Positions 35,796 through 48,600 of a stretch of 64,000 bases of DNA are shown here, piece by piece (positions within the stretch are counted from its first letter, which is position 1; each line of letters begins with the position of its first letter). Origin of the DNA: Stomoxys calcitrans (taxonomy: Eukaryota; Arthropoda; Insecta; Diptera; Muscidae); assembly GCF_963082655.1 (NCBI RefSeq), contig NC_081553.1, positions 63,106,311 through 63,170,310 of the forward strand. The letters are read 5' to 3'. A program made the position numbers and the translations under genes. The notes under the pieces were generated by a model that saw nothing but the letters and a program-made list of their open reading frames with translations, was not told the origin of the DNA and searched no databases.

Positions 35796-36640
35796 TTTGT
35801 TTAATTTTAAGTAGCCAGTACTCCTTCTCCTAGTATCCTCGCACTCACAACTTTTTGTACTCAAACATCTTCCAAGTTTTATTACAGTTAATTATAGACA
35901 AAGGAAATCTGTAGACTACTAATAACAATTTGTTTAAAAAAGCTCTAAAAAACGGAAGAAATGTCAAATTCTCAGTCGTTTATATGTGAGTGCGCAAGGT
36001 ACCCCGCCGACATGGAACGGACAACTTTTGAGTTATTTTAATAACATTTTGAGTTTCAAAGTCCATAGCTTTCCTTTGTCTATTTGGCTTTTCTTACAGT
36101 GTGCTATTTAAACACTGCGACTCTTATTGCTGGTAATAATTGACAAAATATTTGAAAGCTTTAATTTGGTGAAGAGCATTTGAAGTGGTTTATTTAGTTT
36201 CACGTCAATCACTTGCCCAACCAAAAACCAGAAATTTTTATTTAATTTCATTTAATGACATCGTAGGTGCAACGAGTTTAGGTATTTGTAAGAAATGTTT
36301 TCAAGTACAAAACAAATAAATGTTTGCCATTTGATATGGACAAATATTTGGAAAATTATTTTAACAAGTTGTGTTTTTCCTTTCTTCCTTCTCCTTAGGC
36401 TTGGCCCAACGTAAAGAGGACATTCGATTTGTATCCGCCCAATCCAAACCCCTATGAGATACACACCATAACAGGTAATTTAAGAACGAAAAAATTTCAT
36501 ATGGCCATTGGATATTTAATAAAACAAAAAACTTTTAGAAGTGAAAAAGTTTTTGAAATAAATGAGAAGGGCAAAAGGTTATATGATTTAAAAATGGCAC
36601 GTGTTTCAACAAATAATGCATCAAAAAGATCAAAGTTTAT
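35796..36640. other. Unique sequence around a CRHBP exon
   Basis: Outside the 76-bp exon no repeat or other exon is seen. The acceptor side is pyrimidine-rich. Confidence 0.5.
36399..36474 (+). CDS. CRHBP: CRHBP exon (mature N-terminus)
   Basis: A pyrimidine-rich tract and CTCCTTAG precede it, and the donor is GGTAATTT. It encodes 25 residues (AWPNVKRTFDLYPPNPNPYE and on) plus one base. Only this frame is open across the exon. Its phase-1 end matches exactly the two bases that open the exon at 51678, making GAT (Asp). Assignment to this gene rests on phase, orientation and position, not on strong conservation. Confidence 0.65.
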
Positions 36641-39600
36641 ATAAAACTCAAATATCAGTTATAGGTTATTGGAAATTTTAGAAATTTTTTTCATCGTAAA
36701 TGTCAACAAGAAGAAAGTGTTGTTGGTTTTAATTTTGTAAAAATATAAAATTGTAACAAAAATAACTTTCCAAAAAATTAAAAAAAAAAAAATTTTACAA
36801 AATTTAATTTCTATGGGAAATTTTGTCAAAATTTCATTTCTATGGGAAATTTTGTCAAAATTGTCATTTCTATGGGAAATTTTGTCACGTCTAGTTTCTA
36901 TGCGAAGTTTTGTCAAAATATGTAGGTCTAACTAAGCTGGTTTGTCCAACAATAAAATGAAATAACTTCTGTGACCAAACTAAAGAAACGCAAAACGAAT
37001 GAATGCACGAACAGCACGTCGAAAAATATGTGGCCGCAATATGATCATATTGAAAGGCAAGCAAAGTTTGTCTGGATAACAAGTCTTTGGATTTTTGTGT
37101 GTTAATGATGTCAGATGTTTTTTCGAAGAGACGTTGGTTGTTAGATTTTAATTTTTATACCCACCACCGTAGGATAGGGGGTATATTCATTAAGTCATTC
37201 CATTTGCAACACATCGAAATATCAATTTCCGACCCCACAAATATATATATATTTCAGATCGTCGTAAAATTCTAAGACGATTTAACGATGTCCGTGTGTC
37301 TGTCCGTTCGTGTGTCTGTCCCTCTATCCGTCTGTCCGTCCGTCTGTTGTATACACTCTACAGGCTTTTAAAATTGAGATATTGAGCTGAAATTTGGCAC
37401 AGATACCTCTTTTTGATGCACGCTGGTTAAGTTCTTGAACGGGCCACATCGGACCAAATTTGGATATAGCTGCTATATAAACCGATTTTCCGATAAAAGG
37501 GTCTAATGCCCATAAAAATATTTAATTTCATTAATTTTTCATCCGATTTTGCTGAAATTTGAAAAAGTGAGTAGTTTTAGACCTCCCGACATCTGACCCA
37601 AATATGGATCAGATCCGACAATATTTATATATAGCTGCCATATAGACCGATCTGCCGATGAAGGGTCTGAAGCCCATAAAAGCTATATTTATTGCCCAAT
37701 TTCGCTGAAATTTTAAACAGTGGGTTATTTTAAGCCTCTCGACATCTAATCTAAGTGTGGTTCATATCGGACTATATTTAAATATAGCTGCCATATAGAC
37801 CGATCTGCCGATAAAGGGTCTGAAGCCCATAAAAGCTTTATTTATTGCCCAATTTCGCTGAAATTTGAAACAGTGGGTTATTTTAAGCCTCCCGTCATCT
37901 GGCCAAAGTATGGATCAGATCGGACTATATCTAGATATAGCTGTCATATAGATCGATCTCCCGATAAAGGGTTTCAAGCCTATAAAAGCTTTATTTTTTA
38001 ACCGATTTTGCTGAAATTTAAAACAGTGAGTAGTTTTAGGCCTACCAACATCTGACCCAAATATGGATCAGATCGGACTATATTTAGATATAGCTGTCAT
38101 ATAGACCGATCTCCCGATAAAAGTTCTGAAGCCCATAAAAGCTTTATTTTTTAACCGATTTCGCTGAAAGTTGAAACAGTGAGTAGTTTTAGGCCTCCTA
38201 ACATAGGACCCAAATATGGTTCAGATGGGACTGTATTTAGACCGTATACCATATAGACCGATATGCCGATAAAGGGTCTGAAGCCCATAAAAGCCTTATT
38301 TTTTATCCGATTTTGCTGAAATGTAAAACAGTGAGTAGTTTTAGGCCTACCAACATCTGACCCGAACATAGTTCATAGTTCAGACTATATCTAGATATAG
38401 CTGTCCTATAGACCGATCTCCCGATAAAGGGTCTGAAGCCCATAAAAACCCTATTTATTATCCGATTTCTCTGAAATTTCAAACAGTGGGTAGTTTTAGG
38501 TCTCCCGACATCCGCCCCAAATATAGTTTGGATCGGACTGTATTAGGATATTGCTGCCATATAGACCGATCTGCCGATAAATGGTCTGAAGCCCATAAAA
38601 GCATTACTTTTTTTTGGAGCTCATAAAAGCTTTATTTATTACCCGGTTTTGTTGAAATTTTAAATACAAAGTTCAACAGTGAATTTTATTTATTAGACCA
38701 CTCAATGTCCGTGCCGAATTTGGGTGCATAAGTTTGGATACCCACCACCCGAGGTGGTGGGTATCCAAAGTTCGGTTCGGCCGAACTTAATGCCTTTTTA
38801 CTTGTTTTTTTTTTTTTTTTTTGTATTGGTTATCTACATTCAAAATAATATTTCAAAGCTACTACTTGGGATACCACATTTTCAAAGATCCGCAGGTCTT
38901 CTTGAGTTTATCCCAATTTGAGGGTAAACTATGTACTCTACTATCAAAGACCCTCCTATTCCAAACTGATCGGTCTTCATAAATTTTTTAATTCCTTTTT
39001 TTTGGTTAGGATTGTGGGAGGGAAATTGCCCTCTGACACATCTTTTCATTTGAGTACAGTATATTCTCGGTCGGCCTACATGACAGTTTGTTTTTGCTTT
39101 TATTGGGGGGAGAGGGTCAGTCACCCCGACGCCAAAGACCCAAAGACAATTTATTTGAGTCCTTTACTGTCGCGATCTACGTGCCCTGCTGAACGGCAGG
39201 ACGACAGGACGTGACCGAGATACTTGAATCCCTATATCAAACTTAAAATCGAACTCTACTGACATAGACCTTTCATGATGGTCTAATATGGTTGGTTGGT
39301 TTTGGGACGGCCTCCTTGGTAATTACACCCAATGCTTACTATTCGATACTCATATTCATGCTCTATTCTCGAATACCTTTCATTGGAGTCCCATATTGTC
39401 GCGGTCGGTTCACTTTTGATTTTGGGCTGTACTTTTGATGCGGTTTTGGGCTTGGTGCGACACCCTAGGTGCTTGGATTTTTCACATCACATTCGCTGTC
39501 TACTCCCGAACACCTTTTATTAGAGACCCATAGGCCCATATTTTCCCGATCGGTCCACTTTGCTTTAGGTAGGTTTTAGGCTTGGGACGGCTCCCTACAT

Positions 39601-42600
39601 ATTTGGATCCAATTTGTAATATAATTTTCATACTCCACTCTCGAATACCTTTCATTGGGGTCCTATATTGTCCCGATCGGCCCACTTTTCATTTTGGGGG
39701 TACTCTTGGGGAAAGCTCTAGGTATTTGGATCCAATTTTTGACACCATATTCGTATTCTAATTCCGAAAGTCTTTCATTTGATTCCCATACTGTCCCAAT
39801 CGGTCCATTTTGATTTGGGCGGTACTTTTGGGTGGTTTTGGGCTTGGGAGGGCTCTCAGGTACTTGAACCCAATTTTAAATATCATATTCATATTCTACT
39901 CCCAAATTCTAAGACGATTTAACGATGTCCGTCTTCCTGTCCGTCCGTCTGTTGTAAACACTCGACAGGCTTCAAAAATTGAGATATTGAGCAGAAATTT
40001 GGCACAGATACGTCTTTTTGACGCACGCTGGTTAAGTTCTTGAACGGGCCACATCGGATTATATTTGGATATAGCTGATATAAAGACCTTTCATTTGAGT
40101 CTCATATTTTCCAGATCGGTCCACTTTTGATTTTGGGCGCTACTTTTGGCGCGGTTTGGGCCTCTAGATATTTGAACCCAATTTTTAATACCATGTTCGT
40201 ATTTAACTCCCAAATACCTTTCATTTGAGTCCCATATTGTCCCAATCGGTAAAGATTTCCTACTGGGGGGTTTTTAGGGGTGGGAAGGCCCCTCAGACAT
40301 TAAGGAATAAATTTTTATGCATTATTTTTACTCTCTTTTAAATACTTTTCATTTGATACCCATATTGCCCAAAGCGATAAAAGTGTCCTGTTGGGGGGTA
40401 TTTTTGGGAGTCAAAATTTTTGTCAAAATTTCATTTCAATAGGAAATGTTCTCAAAACTTCATTTCAGTAGGAAATTTTGTCAACATTTCATTTCAGTAG
40501 GAAATTTTGTCAACATTTCATTTCTACAGAAAATTTTGTCAAAATTTCATTTCTATAGGAAATTTTGCCAAAATTTCATTTCTATAGGAAATTTTCCTAA
40601 AATTTCATTTCCTGAGGAATTTCTTTTTTCTTCTTGTGGGAAGTTTGCCCCTGTTCCTTAATGGAATGGGCAACTTTTCACTTGCAAACAATTTCTTTTC
40701 AAACTTTGTATTCCACTTACAAAATGCCTAATTGATTTTCATACCACGACCTTAAGTTAGTTCATGTCTGGTATTGCGTCCCCACCTAAGTGGCGGTGTC
40801 TGTTAGCCACGAAAGCCCAGCAATGGCATAGGAAATGCTCCAACGTCCATTATCATCCCTAAATGCCCTACACATGGTATCATTTGCCACACCGATTTTG
40901 CATAAATGACCACGTAGTCCCATGTGCCCTCTTATGATACCGAAAGCTACAATACATTCCTTCTTACATCCTAACCGAAATTTTAATAACGCAAAAACAC
41001 AACCAAATAGAAATGAATTACCATAAAATATAAATAAGTGAACTAAATTTACCATTTTGCGTATCCCAATTCCAAAGTCAAGCTGAACATTACTTTATCT
41101 AACTCATAAAATAGTTTACAACCTGAACAAACTGCTTAGGTAGTTACCACCTCCACAGCAGTAGTTATCCAATGACCCGTGAGATGTTGTCGTCAAATCG
41201 ATATCAGTTATAATTATTTATGAATATTATACTGCCAAATTAATTTGTGCCCTCATTGAAGTCATTAATGACCACTCTCATATGACTTTAATATCAAAAT
41301 TAATCGTAGAGGCTCTAAGCGATATGCGTCTATTAAAGGACATATAAACTCATTATCAATGGAATTGCAAAAGCCAAAGTGCCAAAGGGGAGGATGCCTC
41401 TTCATCCTCTAACAATTTGCAACAATTAGTTGAAGTTTGCCAAGACACATTTATTGCAGCACCATATTTTGCGGAGGCTGCCAAGCTCCAACACATCGCC
41501 TCCCCTGCCTTGCGGCATTCGAAAACCATATTGTCCGTTACGTTAATATTTGCTCAACGTTACGTGTTTATCCTGACCCACCCTAAATCGAGCGAATCCG
41601 AGTGGGCACATCCTCCACACAACTTTGTTAAACATTTGCTCCATGGCAGCTGTACGAAAATTTGATATCGACGAAATATCACAATAAGTGGCAAACTCCC
41701 AAAACTGACACATGCACACATTCTCATGCGACCCTCAGCCCGTTGGCTATTCGCGTCAACCGGTGGGTGGCAAGGGGTGGGATGAGGATGGTAATCAAAG
41801 TAAACGCCTTTTGAATTTCATTGAATTTCATTCACATCCCACAGCATTATGTGGGTATTATGAGTAGTTGCAGCCATTGACACCAAATGACCATGGATGG
41901 GATGACATCAACCAACATTAAGGTGTGAGGTGTGTGACATTTGATTTTTATTGATAATCTCAACGAAATTATATTTTTATTAAAAACTTAACTAATTTCA
42001 AAACTAATAACATAGAATAAGTAGTCGAAATTAGTTTCTAACAGAATGAAAATGCCAATTTGCCCATTTAAGAGCAGAGGAGGGAAAATCCTTGCATAAC
42101 AATAAATGCTGTCCGATTCAAGTTTAAGCTCAATGATAAGAGACATTCTTTTAATAGAAAAGTCAAAACGGTGTGGCTCCTTTGGGGAGAAGCTTAACAT
42201 GGCTGCTATGCTAAACATAGATTGGGGGAATACCAATTTCTTCATTCCGTTTGTAACACATCGAAATATTGATGTGAAACCCAACAAGTTATGGACCAAT
42301 TTGGGCCATACTAAGCACAGAGTCAAAAAACCTCATCCAAATTTCAGACTAATCGGACAATAATTGTAACCTATAGGCGCACAATAAGTCGAGACCCCAG
42401 ATCGGTTTATTTGGCAGCTTTATCAGGTTATGGATAGTTTTATACCAAACTTAACACAGTTGTTAGAAGTCAAAACAAAACACATCATGCTAAATTTCAG
42501 CCAAATCGGATAAGAATTTCGACCTATAGGGGCTTTAGAAATAAAATCGAAGACCGTTTTATATGGAAGCAATATTAGGTTAGGAACCTATTTGGTCACA

Positions 42601-45600
42601 AAATTTCAACAAAATCGGATAGGAATTGCGCCGTCTAGAGGCTCAAGAAGTTAGTTACAAGACCGACTTTTACTAATAAGAAATACCTGTGCAAAATTTC
42701 AAGCGCCAAAATTTATTTCTTCGAAAGTTAGCCTACTTTCAACAGACGAACGGACATGGCTTATTCCACTTATAATGTCTAGACGATCAAGAATATATAT
42801 ACATTGCTGGGTCTCAGATCAACATTTCGATGTGTTATAAACGGAATGACAAAATAAGTATGATAGAGGTATACTATACTATATGGTCATGACAGATCCT
42901 ATTGATGACTTTGGTTGTGGTGCCAGACAAAATCGAGATCTATGATACCAGTCAGTGCTATTAAATAGGAACAGAGAAATTTACTGTCCGCAGCCGGACA
43001 ATATCCGATTCCAAATTTGTCTTTACAGCAAAGTTCACTTTGTATTTCACTTAAAAAATATATCAAAGAAAAATTCATAGAAATTTTATCTTTTAAGGAA
43101 ATTTCATAGCAGTTTTGTATGTGAAGAAAATTGTATGCCAAGTTTGTCTTTTAGAAAAAAAAATTCTTGGACATTTTGTCTTGAAAATTTTGTCTTTGCA
43201 GAAAATTTCTTGCAAATTTTATTTTAGAAATGTTATCTTTACAGAAAAATTATTACAAATGTTGTCTTTAGAGAACATTTCTTTGAAATGTTGTCCTTAG
43301 AGAACAGTTCTTGGAAATGTTGTCTTTAGAGAACATTTCTTGGAAATGTTGTCTTTAGAGAACATTTCTTGGAATTGTTGTCTTTATAGAGCATTTCTTG
43401 GAATTGCTGTCTTTAGAGAACATTTAATGGAAATGTTGTCTTTAGAGAAAATTTCGTAGAATTTTCGTAGAGAATATTTCGAAGACAATTGCTCTACCAC
43501 ATTCTAACTTTACTCTTGCTCTACTCTAGCTCTTCTCTAGCTATTCTCTACCTTTTCTTCACATCTACTCCACCTCTAGCTCTAGCTCTACTCTACTTCT
43601 ACTCCAACAATCTCTATTCTACCTCTACTCTAACTCTAGTTCCACTCTAGCTATAGCTATACTCTAGCCTTACTCTAGCTGTGCTCCAGCTGTACTCTAG
43701 CTCTACTCTAGCAGTACTCTAGCTATACTTCAGCTCTACTCTACTTCTTCTTACCTCTATTCTACCTCAACTCTAGCTCTACCTCTACTCCACATCTATT
43801 CCACATGTACTCCACCTCTACCCTACTTCTACTCTAGCTTTACTATACTTTACGTCTACCTCTACTCTGGATCTACTCTATCTCTAATCTACCTCTACTT
43901 GCCACTATTCTAACTCTACTCTTCCTCACTCTACCTCTACTCTAGCTGTACTATACCGCTACTCCATATCTACTCCACCTCTTAATCTACTCTACCTCTA
44001 CACTACCAATACTCTAGCTCTACTTTACTTCTACTCTATGACTATTACACATCTACTCTACCTCTAGCTCTACTCTAGCCCTTGCTTTACTTTCCCCTAG
44101 CTGTTCTCCAGCTGTGCTCCAAATATTCTCTAGATGTACTCTAGCAATTTTCTACCTCTGCTCTTGTCCTTCTAACCTCTACGGTAGCTCTACCTCAACA
44201 CTACCTCTACTCCACCTCTACACTACTTCTACTCTAACTCTATTCTAACTTTCCTTTACTTTACCTCTACCTCTACTCTAGCTGTACTCTAGCATACTCC
44301 AGCTGTACTCTACCCCTACTCTGCCTCTACTCTATCTTTATTCTCCCTCTACTCTGCTTCTTCTGCTTTACTCTACCTCTACTCCACCTCTACTCTACTT
44401 CTAGCCTAGCTCTATTCTACCCCGACTTTACGTTATGTCTACCTCTACTCTGGCTCTCCTCTACCCCTACTCTACCCTTACTCTACCTCTATTCTACCTC
44501 TACTCTCCCTCTACTCTACCTCTACTAAACCTCCGCTCTACCTCTGCTCTACCTCTACTCTGGTTCTACTCTACCTCTGCTCTACCTCTACTCTAGATGT
44601 TCTCTAGCATTCTCTATCTCTACTCTACCACTACTCTGTCTCTATTTTAGCTCTATTCTACCTCCACTCCAGCTCTACTCTAGCTATACTCTACTTCTAC
44701 TTACCTCTATTTTTCCTCTATTCTAGCTCTAACTCTACTCCACATCTACTTCACCTTCACTCTATTTCTACTCTAGCTCTGATCTAGCTGTACTTTACTT
44801 GGCCTCTAATTCTTCACTACTTCTACTTTAGCTCTACCTCTACCTCTACTCTAGCTGTAATCTACCTCTACTCTGCTTCTACCCCATCTCTACCCAATCT
44901 CTATTCTTCCTCTACTAACCCTCTACTCTACTCTACCTCTACTCTACTTCTTCTCTAGTTCAGTTCTAGCTCCACATTACTTTACCTCTACCTCTACTCC
45001 ACATCTACTCCACCACTACCCTAGCTCTATTTTACCTCTGCTTTACTTTACCTCTACCTCTACTCTGGATCTAATCTAGATGTTCTCTAGCATACTCTAC
45101 CTTGACACTACCTCCATTGCACTTACCTCTATTCTACCTCTACTTTGCCTCTACTCCACCTTTACTCTACTTCTAATCTAGCTCTATTCTAATTCTACTT
45201 TACTTTACGTCTACTCTACCTCTACTCCAGCTCTACTTTGACTTTACTCTAGCTCTACTTACCTCTAGCTGTACTCTACCTCTACTCTATCTCTATTCTA
45301 CCTCTACTCTTCCTCTATTCCACATCTACTCCACCTCTACTCTACTTCTATCTAGCTCCACATTACTTTACCTTTGCCTCCACTCTACTTCTACTCTAGC
45401 TCTATTCTACCTCTGCTTTACTTTACCTCTTCCTCTGCTCTGGCTCTTATCTAGCTCTACTCTACCTCCACTCTACATCAACTCAACCTCTATTTTACCT
45501 CTACACTAGCTCTACTTTAGCTCTACTCTACCTCTAATTGACCTCTACCCCTACTCTACCTCTACCCCTACTCTACCTCTACCCCTACTCTACCTCTACC

Positions 45601-48600
45601 TCCACTTTGCCTCTACTCCACCTCTCCTCAATTTCTACACTAGCTCTATTTATGCTCTACTTTCTTTACCTCTACCTCTACTCCAGCTCTACTTTACCGC
45701 TAGCTCTACTCTACCTTTTCCCTAGCTTTACTCTAGTTCTACACTACTTAACATGTATTCTACCCCTACTTTAGCTATACTCTGCGATACACTTCTCTAC
45801 TCCACTTTCTATTTTTAATGCCTACCACCAAAGAATGGGTATCCTACCACCGAAGTACGAAGGAAGGTAGGAGAAGTCTTTTGAGGAGAAGTTTTTACGT
45901 GGCATAGTACCTCATAAATATCGCCATCATTAGGCGCTGAAAATTTTATGACGGTCTCGCCAGGATTCGAACTCAGGCGTTCAGTGTCATAGGCGGACAT
46001 GCTAATCTCTGCTCTACGGTGGCCTCCTAGCCATCCATAAATACATAAATCTAGTTATGTCCCTCCATCTGCCTGTTGAAATTACGCTACAGTCTTTAAA
46101 AGTGAAGATGATGAGCTGAAACTTTACACAGAATCTTGTTTTATTCATAGAAAGGTTTAGTTTAGAGATGGGTATAGTTTAAAGATGGGATGATTAATGG
46201 GCGCATTTATTATCCGAATTCGCTAAAATTTGCACATCCAGTTATGGTAAAAACTTTATGCCCATAATAGGCGCATTTATAATCCGATTTCACTGAAATT
46301 TGGCACATTGAATTATGGTAAAATCTTTTACATTCTAAGTGGCTATAGTTAAGATCGGACTATTTATGGATATAGATTGGATAAATACCTTACTCCCGAT
46401 TTAAGGTCTTGGGGCCATAAAAGAGACATTTATTACCCGATTGCGAAGAAACTTGTTGCAGCTCGTTAGGTTGAGGTTCGGACATCCATACCGAAAATGG
46501 TCAAGATCACACTATATTTGGATATATACTGATTTCCCAATTGAAGGTCTTGCATCTATAGTAATTATAGTAATTATAATAATGTTAGAAACCGTCGATA
46601 TCCGTACCGAGTACGGTTTAGACCGGACCTTATTTGGATATAGTTGCCATATGTACCGATTTTCCAATTCAAGATCTTTATCACATAAAAGAAGCATTTT
46701 TTTGGTGGTTTCAATTCAGCGGATTCGATTATATTTAAGAGTCAAGAAACTCCCAGGATGAGTTGTTATAGGCGAGTGTTGATATGCACTTTTGGTGACG
46801 GTGAAGATATTCAAGCGATATCTGATGTTTTGTTTTCTCCACACCCTATTATCTTCTATACATAAATTGATGATATTGTGCGGTTTCATATGTGTCTTAC
46901 GAAAATAGATATTTGTCAATTTCCAAAGTGAAATTTCAGTGAAACACATTGAGGGTTTTGAATTACAATAAGAATTGTTTGTCATCCTTGTATAGCTGGC
47001 GAACTAACGAAATATCACGTTTGAGTAAAATTTACTACAACAATATGTGGGTTAATGAGCTAGAAAATGAACTCCGTTATGATTTGTCTAAATTCAGCAC
47101 ATATAGGTTATGGTGCGTTGAGTTTAATGTCATAGTTGGCATGAATTTCAATGGTTATAGGTTATGGTTATGAATGACAAACGGTGCTTCAGAAGTAGCA
47201 ATAGAACTCATTACTAGATCAAATATCATTACGGATGCTACTCATAGTTGCAATAATTACTTATGGGCGCAATAATTACTTATGGGTTCAATAATTTTTT
47301 TGAGCCAGCGTAGCAATGCGAACTTGTGCCAAACATATCATCTAATTTTAGTTTATTTATAAAATGGTCATATTATGTTGGAAATAGTTCAACTAAATGT
47401 GGATGGTTGTGCTGTCGCATACAACTATTAGGAATACTAGTCACAATGACATTTTTCTTTAGTATTCTATAATTGTACATTTGAAATATATGACACGTAA
47501 CGGTGGGTGGATGACATCAATGGTCCAATTCATTATTAAATTTCAAAAGTTATTTCATAAGTGTTGAGATTCCATTGCAGGATATTGTCCGACTTTAGAC
47601 CATTGTTTAATGGTTTCTGTTCAAAAAATAGCATAGCATGAAAAGTTTGTTGTTGCTAGAAGCATTTGACTGGCTATCCCTATCGCGATTTCAATTTCGA
47701 CCAAGAAATATCATCAGCGGTCGATGTCAAATGGATCATGGTGCTTTACAATCATCCCAACTAGAGTAGACTGTAAAGCACACACTTGAATTTGAACAGG
47801 TCTCTTTAAGACGACTTGATTCAATAGAAAACAAATCAAATCTTCCCTCATTAAAATCCATTATTTCATTAGCCATCAAAAGTAATGGGAAATGCACATT
47901 GGCTAGCAATGGATATCACAATTTCATGAGGGTAAACCAAATCATCTGATCTCTAATAATTAACAAGTCGATGATTTTCAATTTGTTTTTTCATATAAAA
48001 TTTGGAAAATTTTTACATCGAGATTTTTTGTTGAATTTCAAACTGAAATGGATTTTTATGTATTCGTTAAGAGATCTTTATCCAAAATAAATTGATCTCC
48101 CCAGTCAAAAATCGAGCAAATTTTCACATATTAAAAATTCTATCAAAATTTAAAATTTTTCTTTTCCTAGCCGATTTTAATAGATTATATTAAAAGATTT
48201 GTGAAGAAAATCGCTTTTCATCATGGGTATCACTTGTTTAGATAATCAAATATATTGTAGGTTTTTTTCTAACAATTAGCAAGTCGATGATTATCAATTT
48301 TCTTCATAGGGTACCCTTATGAAATTTTGAAAATTGTAACATCGAAATTTTTTGTAGAATTTCAAACTAAAATGGATTTTAAATTCGTTTTGCATTCTTA
48401 ATGCAAATTATTATATTTCCCCAGTCAAAAATCGAAAATCAAGCAAATTTTCACAAATTACTAAAAATGGAAACAAAATTTCAAATTTGTTCCTTCCTAG
48501 TCGAAAAGAACTTCAAGTTGCTGTAACTTCTTCAATTTTTCGAATTTCTCAAATTAGATTTGTGAATGAAATCGCTTTTCATATTGGTATTACTCGTTTT

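Noticed and set aside
45538..45774. 78-codon Leu/Pro/Ser-rich frame
   Set aside because: It lies entirely in the CTCTAC satellite.
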